NCBI RefSeq assembly: GCF_023380245.1
Contig: NZ_CP093365.1
Span: 248,001-312,000 of the forward strand
Direction: 5' to 3'
From: Bombilactobacillus thymidiniphilus
GTDB taxonomy: Bacteria > Bacillota > Bacilli > Lactobacillales > Lactobacillaceae
DNA length: 64,000 nt
The notes beneath the pieces are model-generated. The model worked only from the letters and a program-made list of their open reading frames with translations. It did not search any database and was not told the origin of the DNA. A program made the position numbers and the translations under genes. This document shows positions 1 through 11,051 of this stretch, piece after piece. Every line of letters begins with the position of its first letter. Position 1 is the stretch's first letter.

Positions 1-1
1 T

Positions 2-331
2 ATTCCTGGGTTTAGTATGCTATTGCTAATATTAACCTTGATGCATTTTTTATCACCTAATTTATTAATAAACGTAATCTTAATCAATTTATCTGTTTTT
101 CTGGCAAGTATTGTGGACGACTGGAAACAGAATTTACTAACATTATTATGCGTCAGTGGGCTAACTATTATTCTATTTTTATTGCACTACATTTCATTAA
201 ATCTTGGAATCATTTATGTAATATTCTTCAGTATACTAATTATTTTAAAGACTAAATTCAAACTCAAACTTGATAATTATAAATTGGATATAATTAGGAT
301 GACATTGTCCATTTTACTTTTGATCATTTAA
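2..331 (+). CDS. Small hydrophobic membrane protein, possibly 5'-truncated by the window edge
   Basis: I do not recognise this protein. The frame is open from the window edge, so the ATG at 17 (104 residues) may be internal to a longer gene. The visible part is almost entirely hydrophobic, with about three membrane-spanning stretches separated by a short polar loop (VDDWKQN) and a basic segment (KTKFKLKLDNYK). A final hydrophobic stretch runs to the TAA at 329-331. From base 141 onward the coding sequence forms the first copy of a perfect 204-bp tandem repeat, so the C-terminal 63 codons and the stop are present three times in a row. Only the first copy is joined to the upstream coding part. 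No function is proposed. Confidence 0.45.
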   Translation: MPGFSMLLLILTLMHFLSPNLLINVILINLSVFLASIVDDWKQNLLTLLCVSGLTIILFLLHYISLNLGIIYVIFFSILIILKTKFKLKLDNYKLDIIRMTLSILLLII

Positions 332-756
332 CACTGAAGCAAATCATTATTATGCGTCAGTGGGCTAACTATTATTCTATTTTTATTGCACTACATTTCA
401 TTAAATCTTGGAATCATTTATGTAATATTCTTCAGTATACTAATTATTTTAAAGACTAAATTCAAACTCAAACTTGATAATTATAAATTGGATATAATTA
501 GGATGACATTGTCCATTTTACTTTTGATCATTTAACACTGAAGCAAATCATTATTATGCGTCAGTGGGCTAACTATTATTCTATTTTTATTGCACTACAT
601 TTCATTAAATCTTGGAATCATTTATGTAATATTCTTCAGTATACTAATTATTTTAAAGACTAAATTCAAACTCAAACTTGATAATTATAAATTGGATATA
701 ATTAGGATGACATTGTCCATTTTACTTTTGATCATTTAACACTGAAGCAAATCATT
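141..756. repeat. Perfect 204-bp tandem repeat, three copies
   Basis: Copies run 141-344, 345-548 and 549-752, and the first four bases of a fourth copy (CATT) follow at 753-756. I compared the copies by eye and saw no mismatch. The period is 204 bp, a multiple of three, and each unit carries the 3' end and stop codon of the membrane-protein ORF plus 13 bp of downstream DNA. The second and third copies lack the upstream coding part and are probably not translated. The array ends exactly where the glycosylase remnant begins. Perfect identity suggests very recent expansion, or an assembly artefact. Confidence 0.95.
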
Positions 757-1038
757 GTATTGGCTGCAAACCACGTAATAAAATTCCTTGTGGCAAATCT
801 CTTTTTTGCGTAACCAGATTAAGCATAAGGTGTCCATATAGAGAATAAATATAATAGGTCCTGGATCAGCATACAATGCTTCATTAGCAAGACTCCGATG
901 TCCTTTATAGGCATGAGCAGTCGAATATTCTCCACCCAAATAAGCCTCAGCTTCTACAATTAATCCACTTGTAATTTGTGATCCATTACGATAAACCAAT
1001 TCGCACCTTAAGATATCTTGCGTAATTTGTGAGGTGAC
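757..1038 (-). pseudogene. 3-methyladenine DNA glycosylase (AAG/MPG family), decayed remnant
   Basis: An 87-residue frame contains the family signature: ITSGLIVEAEAYLG, then HAYKG and NEALYADPG, as in alkyladenine glycosylases that excise alkylated bases. After DPGP the reading frame breaks near position 862. In the neighbouring frame the protein continues as YYIYSLYGHLMLNLV and then LPQGILLRGLQPI, the expected continuation, so a one-base deletion is likely. On the N-terminal side a readable frame (TQDILRCELVY) extends upstream to about 1038 with no usable start. The C-terminal half is missing because the 204-bp repeat array begins at 756. Intact family members are about 200 residues. Non-functional with high likelihood. 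Confidence 0.8.
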
Positions 1039-1094
1039 ATTGCTTCTATATATACATGTAATTATTTACTTTTTAAAATATAAATAATTACAAA

Positions 1095-1127
1095 CAAAAA
1101 AAGTCTAAGAACAAATCCTAGACTTTT
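1095..1127 (-). terminator. Terminator of the rRNA/tRNA operon
   Basis: On the minus strand a hairpin with arms AAGTCTAGGA and TCTTAGACTT around a five-base loop is followed by a run of T. It lies just after the last tRNA-Val gene, so it ends the rrn-tRNA transcript. Confidence 0.85.
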
Positions 1128-1137
1128 ATATAAATAA

Positions 1138-1210
1138 TGGAAGATACAGGGCTCGAACCTGTGACCCTCTGCTTGTAAGGCAGACGCTCTCCCAACTGAG
1201 CTAATCTTCC
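1138..1210 (-). tRNA. tRNA-Val (anticodon TAC), copy 2 in transcription order
   Basis: A 73-nt cloverleaf: acceptor GGAAGAT/ATCTTCC, D arm GCTC/GAGC, anticodon loop CTTACAA on a TCTGC/GCAGA stem, T arm with GTTCGAGC-type loop. The CCA end is not encoded. This is the last gene of the rrn-tRNA operon. Confidence 0.95.
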
Positions 1211-1215
1211 ACAAA

Positions 1216-1287
1216 TGACCCGTACGGGATTTGAACCCATGTTACCGCCGTGAAAGGGCGGTGTCTTAACCACTTGACCAACGGGTC
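1216..1287 (-). tRNA. tRNA-Glu (anticodon TTC), copy 2 in transcription order
   Basis: A 72-nt cloverleaf with acceptor GACCCGT/ACGGGTC, anticodon loop CTTTCAC on a CCGCC/GGCGG stem, and T loop GTTCAAAT. CCA is not encoded. It is separated by 5 bp from the following tRNA-Val. Confidence 0.95.
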
Positions 1288-1305
1288 AGCTTAATATATA
1301 AATAA

Positions 1306-1378
1306 TGGAAGATACAGGGCTCGAACCTGTGACCCTCTGCTTGTAAGGCAGACGCTCTCCCAACTGAGCTAATCTTCC
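1306..1378 (-). tRNA. tRNA-Val (anticodon TAC), copy 1
   Basis: Identical to the tRNA-Val at 1138-1210 and offset by exactly 168 bp, as part of the tandem duplication. The anticodon loop is CTTACAA. Confidence 0.95.
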
Positions 1379-1383
1379 ACAAA

Positions 1384-1455
1384 TGACCCGTACGGGATTT
1401 GAACCCATGTTACCGCCGTGAAAGGGCGGTGTCTTAACCACTTGACCAACGGGTC
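1384..1455 (-). tRNA. tRNA-Glu (anticodon TTC), copy 1
   Basis: Identical to the tRNA-Glu at 1216-1287 and offset by 168 bp. The anticodon loop is CTTTCAC. Confidence 0.95.
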
Positions 1456-1478
1456 AGCTTAATAAGTTAATAAGCCAA

Positions 1479-1569
1479 CGGAGAGTAAGGGATTTGAACC
1501 CTTGATACAGGTAAAAGCCCGTATACATGATTTCCAATCATGCTCCTTCAGCCACTCGGACAACTCTCC
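1479..1569 (-). tRNA. tRNA-Ser (anticodon GGA)
   Basis: A 91-nt class II tRNA with a long variable arm. Acceptor GGAGAGT/ACTCTCC, anticodon loop TTGGAAA on a CATGA/TCATG stem, discriminator G. CCA is not encoded. Confidence 0.95.
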
Positions 1570-1578
1570 AAATAAAAA

Positions 1579-1651
1579 CTCCGGTTGTCAGACTCGAACT
1601 GACGACACCCTGATTAACAGTCAGATGCTCTACCAACTGAGCTAAACCGGA
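1579..1651 (-). tRNA. tRNA-Asn (anticodon GTT)
   Basis: A 73-nt cloverleaf with acceptor TCCGGTT/AACCGGA, anticodon loop CTGTTAA and discriminator G. It is the first tRNA after the 5S gene. Confidence 0.95.
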
Positions 1652-1657
1652 ATAAAC

Positions 1658-1774
1658 AGCGTGGCAACGACCTATCCTCGCAGGCAGTTTCCCACCAACT
1701 ACTTTCGGCGTTGAGAAGCTTAACTTCTGTGTTCGGCATGTCGACAGGTGTTTCCTCCTCGCTATCGCCACCAC
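1658..1774 (-). rRNA. rrf: 5S ribosomal RNA
   Basis: About 117 nt. Contains the conserved 5S core CCGAACACAGAAGTTAAGC on the minus strand and complementary ends (GTGGTGGCGAT near the 5' end, GTTGCCACGC at the 3' end). It follows the 23S gene by about 80 bp. Ends are approximate. Confidence 0.93.
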
Positions 1775-1850
1775 ACTTGCTCTCTTCTCTTCTGAAAGAA
1801 CCTTAGTCCTCTCAAAACTGAATATTAAGATAATTCTTCACCTTCACTGC

Positions 1851-4761
<2,911 letters not shown>

Positions 4762-4878
4762 ACTAAAACAATAATTCGTTTCTTCTTGAATCTCTCGATT
4801 CGCAGTTTCTCGGTGTTTTCTGTTTCTTTCTCTTAATATTCAGTTTTCAAAGTACTAACATCGACAGTTTCCTGTCAA

Positions 4879-4951
4879 TGGAGGTTAACGGGATCGAACC
4901 GATGACCTCCTGCGTGCAAAGCAGGCGCTCTCCCATCTGAGCTAAACCCCC
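4879..4951 (-). tRNA. tRNA-Ala (anticodon TGC), in the 16S-23S spacer
   Basis: A 73-nt cloverleaf: acceptor GGGGGTT/AACCTCC (one G-U pair), anticodon loop TTTGCAC on a CCTGC/GCAGG stem. Confidence 0.95.
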
Positions 4952-4963
4952 ATACAAATTGAA

Positions 4964-5037
<74 letters not shown>

Positions 5038-5119
5038 GACACGTGATCTTCTTCAACTTACATCTGAGAGTAGACCTCTCAAAACTAAACAAAGTTTCTA
5101 CAAAGTGCTTCCGTTATTT

Positions 5120-6692
<1,573 letters not shown>

Positions 6693-6845
6693 TAGTTTGT
6701 GACTCATAGACTCAAACTTGCGTTCTTGTCTTCTTTATTGCTCTTAATTGACAGGTTCTTGTGAACCCTGCACTTTGCTTAAAAGAAACTTTGTTCAGTT
6801 TTCAAAGGTCTACTTTGTTGCTCGTCGACTTGCGTCGGCTCTCAT

Positions 6846-6874
6846 ATTATATCATCTCAACAATCACATGTCAA
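6846..6874 (-). promoter_or_regulatory. rRNA operon promoter P2 (proximal)
   Basis: A consensus promoter on the minus strand: -35 TTGACA (6869-6874), 17-bp spacer, -10 TATAAT (6846-6851). An A-rich stretch directly upstream of the -35 could act as an UP element. It is about 150 bp before the 16S 5' end. Confidence 0.85.
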
Positions 6875-6940
6875 CAACTTTTTTTAGAAGTGTTTGCGTT
6901 TCTTTCAACGCCTGTGTCTGTCTCGCTGACAACAAATGAT

Positions 6941-6969
6941 ATATTATCAACTTTTCGTCCTTTTGGCAA
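6941..6969 (-). promoter_or_regulatory. rRNA operon promoter P1 (distal, weaker)
   Basis: -35 TTGCCA (6964-6969), 17-bp spacer and -10 TAATAT (6941-6946) on the minus strand. It lies 95 bp upstream of P2, which fits the tandem promoters usual for rrn operons. The rest of 6693-6981 holds the rrn leader and no gene. Confidence 0.55.
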
Positions 6970-6981
6970 GTACTTTTTTCT

Positions 6982-7356
6982 TTATTTTGTTATTTTGGCT
7001 TTTATTTCTGTAATCCATCTATCTTTTTCATGTTCAATGCTAGTAAAACCTATTTTGTGCTTATAATTAGTCCAGTATTTTTTAGCATTAATATGTTGTA
7101 CATCATAACTAACTTTTTGCAAAGCGCGCAAAGATAAACTAATTTCTCCTGTATATTCATCCTTGTTTAAAATGATTACTGTTACTTTCTGCCCTAAAGA
7201 TAAAAATTGTGAAATGTCTTTTACGTAGCCATTCTTGCATTCAGAAATATGGATCAGTCCTTGTTTATTACTATTATCTAACTTGACAAAAGCTCCATAT
7301 GACCGGATACCAGAAACTTCCCCTGAAACTACTTGACCAATTGATAAATTTGTCAT
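6982..7356 (-). CDS. S1-domain RNA-binding protein (YugI / general stress protein 13 type)
   Basis: 124 residues from the ATG at 7356, which has a good GGAGG site 8 bases upstream; an in-frame ATG at 7383 lacks one. Residues 1-75 form a single S1 domain: GQVVSGEVSGIRSYGAFVKL, then GLIHISE, then LGQKVTVIIL and ISLSLRAL. The remaining polar, basic tail (about 45 residues) has no recognised fold. Small single-S1 proteins of this kind bind RNA and associate with ribosomes or act as post-transcriptional regulators (CvfD in pneumococcus). It is the gene immediately before the rRNA operon on the same strand, but the rrn promoters sit between them. Confidence 0.85.
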   Translation of the reverse strand: MTNLSIGQVVSGEVSGIRSYGAFVKLDNSNKQGLIHISECKNGYVKDISQFLSLGQKVTVIILNKDEYTGEISLSLRALQKVSYDVQHINAKKYWTNYKHKIGFTSIEHEKDRWITEIKAKITK

Positions 7357-7423
7357 TACTTTCCTCCACAAAAAGGTTAACATATAAGAGGTTTTAATTG
7401 TTAATTATTATTGAGGTGATTGT

Positions 7424-8413
7424 GTGTCAAAAAAAATTTATGATATAGCTATTATTGGTGGGGGACCTGTGGGCATTTTCACTGCTTATTATGCCGCAAT
7501 GCGGACTGTAAATCCTATTTTAATTGAGAGTATGCCTAAACTTGGTGGGCAGCCTGCTAATTTATACGCACAAAAACAAATTTATGATATTGCTGGTCAA
7601 TTTGGAATTAGCGGTCGTGAGCTTATTGATAATTTACTGCAAACAAAGGGTCATTTTCACTATAATACTAAATTACAGACTACAGTCACAAATATCCAAA
7701 AAGTCCCTAATACAGATTATTTTTCTTTGGAAACTAATGGTGAAAATATTTGGGCAAAATCTGTGATTATAGCTATCGGTAACGGTCCATTTGAGCCACG
7801 CAAACTGGCTGTTAAATATGATCCTCAATTGGAAAAGAATCAATTGGCTTATTTTGTTAAAGATCTCAACACTTATAAAGATCAAGATGTCCTAATAGCT
7901 GGTGGAGGCGATACAGCAATTGATTGGGCCCTAGCAATTAACAAAATTGCACACAAAACTTTTCTTTTACATCGTAGAGATACTTTTCGGGCATTGGAAT
8001 CTAGTATTACTAGCTTGCAAAAATCTGATATCGAAGTACTGACCCCCAATATCATTACAGATGTTCAAGAAATTAATGCTGATTCCATCCAAGTAACTTT
8101 CCAAACTGTTAAATCCAAAGATATCAAACAAATTACAGTAAATAAGTTGCTGGTAAATTATGGCATCAAAACTGATTCTAGACTGTTGCGTGGCTGGCAA
8201 CTGGATCTTAAAGGACCCTTTATCAAGGTGGATTCACAAATGCGTACTAATCGTCCATTAATTTATGCAGTGGGTGATGTCGTCTATTATCCGGGCAAAA
8301 AACGCCTGATTGCCCTCGGATTTGCTGAAGGACCTATCGCTGTAAACACTGCTATTGCCGAATTGTATCCTGATAAAACTAAATTTGGTCATAGTTCTTC
8401 ATTATTTAATTAA
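7424..8413 (+). CDS. yumC: Ferredoxin/flavodoxin-NADP+ reductase, thioredoxin-reductase-like
   Basis: 329 residues from a GTG start preceded by GAGGTGAT. It is a two-dinucleotide-domain flavoprotein: an FAD motif GGGPVG at residues 12-17, an NADPH motif GGGDTA near residue 160 followed by HRRDTFRA, and a C-terminal FAD contact YAVGDVVYYPG. The protein contains no cysteine at all, so the CxxC centre of true thioredoxin reductase is absent. That places it with YumC-type ferredoxin-NADP+ reductases, cytosolic enzymes moving electrons between NADPH and ferredoxin or flavodoxin. It diverges from the S1 gene with about 67 bp between the two starts, so the promoters are back to back. Confidence 0.9.
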   Translation: MSKKIYDIAIIGGGPVGIFTAYYAAMRTVNPILIESMPKLGGQPANLYAQKQIYDIAGQFGISGRELIDNLLQTKGHFHYNTKLQTTVTNIQKVPNTDYFSLETNGENIWAKSVIIAIGNGPFEPRKLAVKYDPQLEKNQLAYFVKDLNTYKDQDVLIAGGGDTAIDWALAINKIAHKTFLLHRRDTFRALESSITSLQKSDIEVLTPNIITDVQEINADSIQVTFQTVKSKDIKQITVNKLLVNYGIKTDSRLLRGWQLDLKGPFIKVDSQMRTNRPLIYAVGDVVYYPGKKRLIALGFAEGPIAVNTAIAELYPDKTKFGHSSSLFN

Positions 8414-8480
8414 TTTTATGTTGGATTATTAGCAATAATCCCTTTAAAATGTTATTAGACTTTAAATTCAAGGAGAAAAT

Positions 8481-9119
8481 ATGCAATTAATTGATTTTGT
8501 AATGAACGTCGATAAACATTTGGCGGGAATAGTTAGTCAGTTCGGAACTTGGTCATACGTAATTTTATTCGCAATTATTTTTATAGAGACCGGTGCAGTT
8601 ATCTTGCCATTTCTCCCTGGCGATTCCTTACTATTCGCTGGAGCTGCCCTTGCTGCTAATCCTGCAAGTGGTCTCAATATTTGGATTTTAGCAATTTTAT
8701 TTTTTACAGCAGCTGTTTTGGGAGATTCAAGTAATTACTTTATTAGCAAACACTTAAATCACTGGTTACAAAATAAAAAATGGTTTCATAAATTAGTCAA
8801 GCCAGAGTATTTAACACAAGCCGAAGAATTCTTTGAGCGGCACGGAGGTAAAGCAATTGCTTTAGGAAGATTTATCCCAATTGTTAGAACATTCGTCCCT
8901 TTCGTAGCTGGCGGTGGCGCTTTAAAGTATTCGCGTTTCTTACACTATAATATTATCGGCTCATCAATTTGGGTAGCTATTTGCCTAATATGTGGTCATC
9001 TATTTGGCAACTTACCATTTGTGCAAGAACATTTTTCCATGATAGTTTTAGGAATAATATTTGTATCTATTTTACCAGCAATTATTGGATTTTTCAGATC
9101 AAAAAAAGCAAGCAACTAA
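8481..9119 (+). CDS. DedA family integral membrane protein (VTT domain)
   Basis: 212 residues; ATG preceded by AAGGAGAAAAT. The DedA signatures are visible: FIETGAVILPFLPGDSLLF near residues 35-53, a loop with GDSSNYFISK, and GRFIPIVRTFVPFVAGG near residues 136-152. About five hydrophobic membrane segments. DedA proteins act in membrane lipid transport or homeostasis and in proton motive force maintenance; undecaprenyl phosphate flipping has been shown for some members, but this cannot be read from sequence alone. It ends in a terminator shared with the convergent DUF1461 gene. Confidence 0.9.
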   Translation: MQLIDFVMNVDKHLAGIVSQFGTWSYVILFAIIFIETGAVILPFLPGDSLLFAGAALAANPASGLNIWILAILFFTAAVLGDSSNYFISKHLNHWLQNKKWFHKLVKPEYLTQAEEFFERHGGKAIALGRFIPIVRTFVPFVAGGGALKYSRFLHYNIIGSSIWVAICLICGHLFGNLPFVQEHFSMIVLGIIFVSILPAIIGFFRSKKASN

Positions 9120-9136
9120 AATTGCCTGCTTTTTTT
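9101..9136. terminator. Bidirectional terminator between dedA and the DUF1461 gene
   Basis: An A-rich arm AAAAAAAGCAAGCAA pairs with TTGCCTGCTTTTTTT across a short loop, giving a hairpin with T-tracts in both directions. It overlaps the 3' ends of both convergent genes. Confidence 0.8.
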
Positions 9137-9748
9137 GTGATTTACATACAATAAAACAATTACCAATAATTCAAAAATTACGAAAGCTAAAATAAAACAA
9201 TGACAAAAGAAAGTATCAGGTAAAATATTAATAACAGGATCTTTCAGTGGATCAAATAGCCAATTGCTATTGTGGAATAATATGCGGTGAAAAATTGCAA
9301 ATAAACTATCAAAGTCAATTAATGAACACGCTGCTAAAACAATGGGAATCACTGTTAGAAACAGCAGCCAATTATTATTTATTTGTAGTAATATTGTAAA
9401 TTTTTTGTACATTAATAAGCTTACAAAAATCAATAAGCAAATCACCCAAATTACAATAACAAATAAAAATAATATTTTTACATCATGAAAATGCTGCAAG
9501 CCATTACAGGATGAATAAAAATCTGTCATTTTTAAACTACTATGATTCGGGATTAATAAATAATCCATAACTTGTAGATAATTATGCCAAATTCTAGACT
9601 GCGACAAATGTACTATTAAATCAAGCTGCAGATAGCGAGCATCCCATTTAAATATCCCAAAACTACCTATAATGGTCCAAATGACAGTGGTACTTAAAAT
9701 AAAAAATGTTAAAAATATGTTAAAACTGATACGTTGCAAAAATTTCAT
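9116..9748 (-). CDS. Integral membrane protein, DUF1461 / TIGR01906 family
   Basis: 210 residues from the ATG at 9748, whose A is shared with the TAA stop of the upstream phosphatase gene (TAATG), a typical coupled start; an ATG at 9760 is the alternative. It has an N-terminal membrane segment, an extracellular-type region rich in aromatic residues (LQVMDYLLIP...SLKMTDFYSS), and three or four further membrane segments. The family is known from Firmicutes genomes next to NagD-like phosphatase and YutD genes, as here. No biochemical role is established. Confidence 0.78.
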   Translation of the reverse strand: MKFLQRISFNIFLTFFILSTTVIWTIIGSFGIFKWDARYLQLDLIVHLSQSRIWHNYLQVMDYLLIPNHSSLKMTDFYSSCNGLQHFHDVKILFLFVIVIWVICLLIFVSLLMYKKFTILLQINNNWLLFLTVIPIVLAACSLIDFDSLFAIFHRILFHNSNWLFDPLKDPVINILPDTFFCHCFILAFVIFELLVIVLLYVNHKKSRQF

Positions 9749-10512
9749 TATAATGACCATTCATGTAGACTATCAATTTGATAAGTTGGCTGTTGTTTAA
9801 ATTGAGCCACTTGCTCCTTAGTGCTAACTCCTGTATAAACTAAGATTGTATCTATTGAAGCATTTAAACCACACTCAATATCTGTATGATAATTATCACC
9901 AATAATAGCCGTTGTCGATCGTTGCCAATGTAATTTTTCTAAAGCGTAATCAGCAATAAAACGTTCAGGTTTACCTATATAAATTGCCTTTTGTTGTGTA
10001 GCAGTCTCCACCATTGAAATAACAGAACCTGCTCCAGGCACCAGCCCACGTTCATTTGGCAAATTAGTATCCGCATTTGTACCAATAAATTTACTACCAC
10101 GTTTAATAGCTAATGTTGCTACTTCAAACTTGTGATAAGTGACGTCAGTATCCAATCCAACTACCACAAAGTCAGGATTAATCTCATTATACTCAATGCC
10201 TTGATTATAAATTGCTGTCTTTAAACCTTGTTCGCCAATCACGTAGCAACTCTTGGCATTTTGCTGCTTAATAAATTCAGCTGTCGCATCTGATGGCGTG
10301 ATGATTTGCTGCGGTTCAACTTTAATATCATGATTCATAGCTAAATTAGCTACAACTTGCTGTGGTGTTTTAGTGGAATTATTAGTTAAAAAAGCAAACG
10401 GAATTTTTTGTGTTTGTAATTGTGTAATAAAACTACTTGCAGCTGGTATTTTATCTTTACCTAAGTAAATCGTACCGTCTAAGTCAATCAAATAACTTTG
10501 ATAATGTTTCAT
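9748..10512 (-). CDS. HAD-superfamily IIA phosphatase, NagD-like (TIGR01457)
   Basis: 254 residues, start preceded by GAGGT. HAD motif I is DLDGTIYLGK (residues 10-19) with the nucleophile and acid/base aspartates. Motif II lies in FLTNNSTKTP, and motif IV is GDNYHTDIECG near residue 205. The C2 cap domain between motifs II and III places it in the NagD/AraL group, which dephosphorylates sugar phosphates, nucleotides or pyridoxal phosphate. The true substrate cannot be told here. It is the middle gene of yutD - phosphatase - DUF1461, with 7 bp before it and a TAATG overlap after it. Confidence 0.88.
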   Translation of the reverse strand: MKHYQSYLIDLDGTIYLGKDKIPAASSFITQLQTQKIPFAFLTNNSTKTPQQVVANLAMNHDIKVEPQQIITPSDATAEFIKQQNAKSCYVIGEQGLKTAIYNQGIEYNEINPDFVVVGLDTDVTYHKFEVATLAIKRGSKFIGTNADTNLPNERGLVPGAGSVISMVETATQQKAIYIGKPERFIADYALEKLHWQRSTTAIIGDNYHTDIECGLNASIDTILVYTGVSTKEQVAQFKQQPTYQIDSLHEWSL

Positions 10513-10519
10513 GGTTACC

Positions 10520-11035
10520 TCATTTGTCTAAATTTCTAATTTTAAATTTCACTTCTTTGGGTGCTTTAGAACTTCTATTAAACTGCTTAGTTTTTTTGTT
10601 TTTTGAAGAATCCATATTAACTTTATGATCCCGCTCTAAAACAAAATAAGCACAGCCAAAATTGCAGTATTCCAATAAGTAATCTTGCAAAGTGTTTATT
10701 TTTTGATCAATTTTGGCTTGCGAGCGTTTAACATCATAAAAACCGCGCAATCGTAGCTGACCATAACCCCAATCACCAACAATATAATCATACTTATCTA
10801 AAACATCATTATAGCGCATCGCTAAACGCTGGCGATCAAAACCAGCAGCATGATCCAGTACTAATGTATATGCCACTTGATTAATTTTAATTTTATGATC
10901 ATTAATTTGAATAATTTCAGCCGCAGATTCATTATCAAAATTATCATTATCAGCAGCAGCAATCGCATGCTCAATACTGCGACTCAAAACAGATTGCTTT
11001 TTATTCTCGAAATTATCTGATTTTGGCTTAGTCAT
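10520..11035 (-). CDS. yutD: YutD family protein (DUF1027)
   Basis: 171 residues. I chose the ATG at 11035 because AAAGGTGAG lies 8 bases before it, while the GTG at 11044 would overlap that site. The core has the family signature YDYIVGDWGYGQLRLRGFY around residues 82-100. The first 45 residues are charged and probably disordered, and the C-terminal 35 residues are lysine-rich (SSKNKKTKQF). YutD proteins are small, cytosolic and of unknown function. The gene starts a compact three-gene unit and follows the YunD-type phosphatase by 16 bp. Confidence 0.85.
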   Translation of the reverse strand: MTKPKSDNFENKKQSVLSRSIEHAIAAADNDNFDNESAAEIIQINDHKIKINQVAYTLVLDHAAGFDRQRLAMRYNDVLDKYDYIVGDWGYGQLRLRGFYDVKRSQAKIDQKINTLQDYLLEYCNFGCAYFVLERDHKVNMDSSKNKKTKQFNRSSKAPKEVKFKIRNLDK

Positions 11036-11051
11036 CTGATTCACTCACCTT

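Larger units (their letters stand above)
1127..1464 (-). repeat. Tandem duplication of a tRNA-Val/tRNA-Glu unit (168-bp period)
   Basis: The segment holding tRNA-Val and tRNA-Glu with their spacers occurs twice in direct tandem (about 1127-1296 and 1295-1464), with identical sequence as far as I can read. It doubles the dose of both tRNAs at the end of the rRNA operon. Confidence 0.92.

Noticed and set aside
141-756. The 204-bp array as a CRISPR array
   Set aside because: The whole unit is repeated without distinct spacers, the unit is far too long, and no cas gene is near.
345-756. Separate small proteins encoded by repeat copies two and three
   Set aside because: The ORF frame in these copies lacks the upstream coding part and a ribosome binding site.
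1538-1774. 78-codon frame on the minus strand over tRNA-Ser, tRNA-Asn and 5S
   Set aside because: It overlaps structural RNA genes and resembles no protein family.
7424-8413. Thioredoxin reductase as the identity of the flavoprotein
   Set aside because: The protein has no cysteine and therefore no CxxC redox centre.
8424-8442. Hairpin GGATTATT-AGC-AATAATCC after yumC as a terminator
   Set aside because: It is short, AT-rich and lacks a following T-run; it may be only a weak mRNA end.
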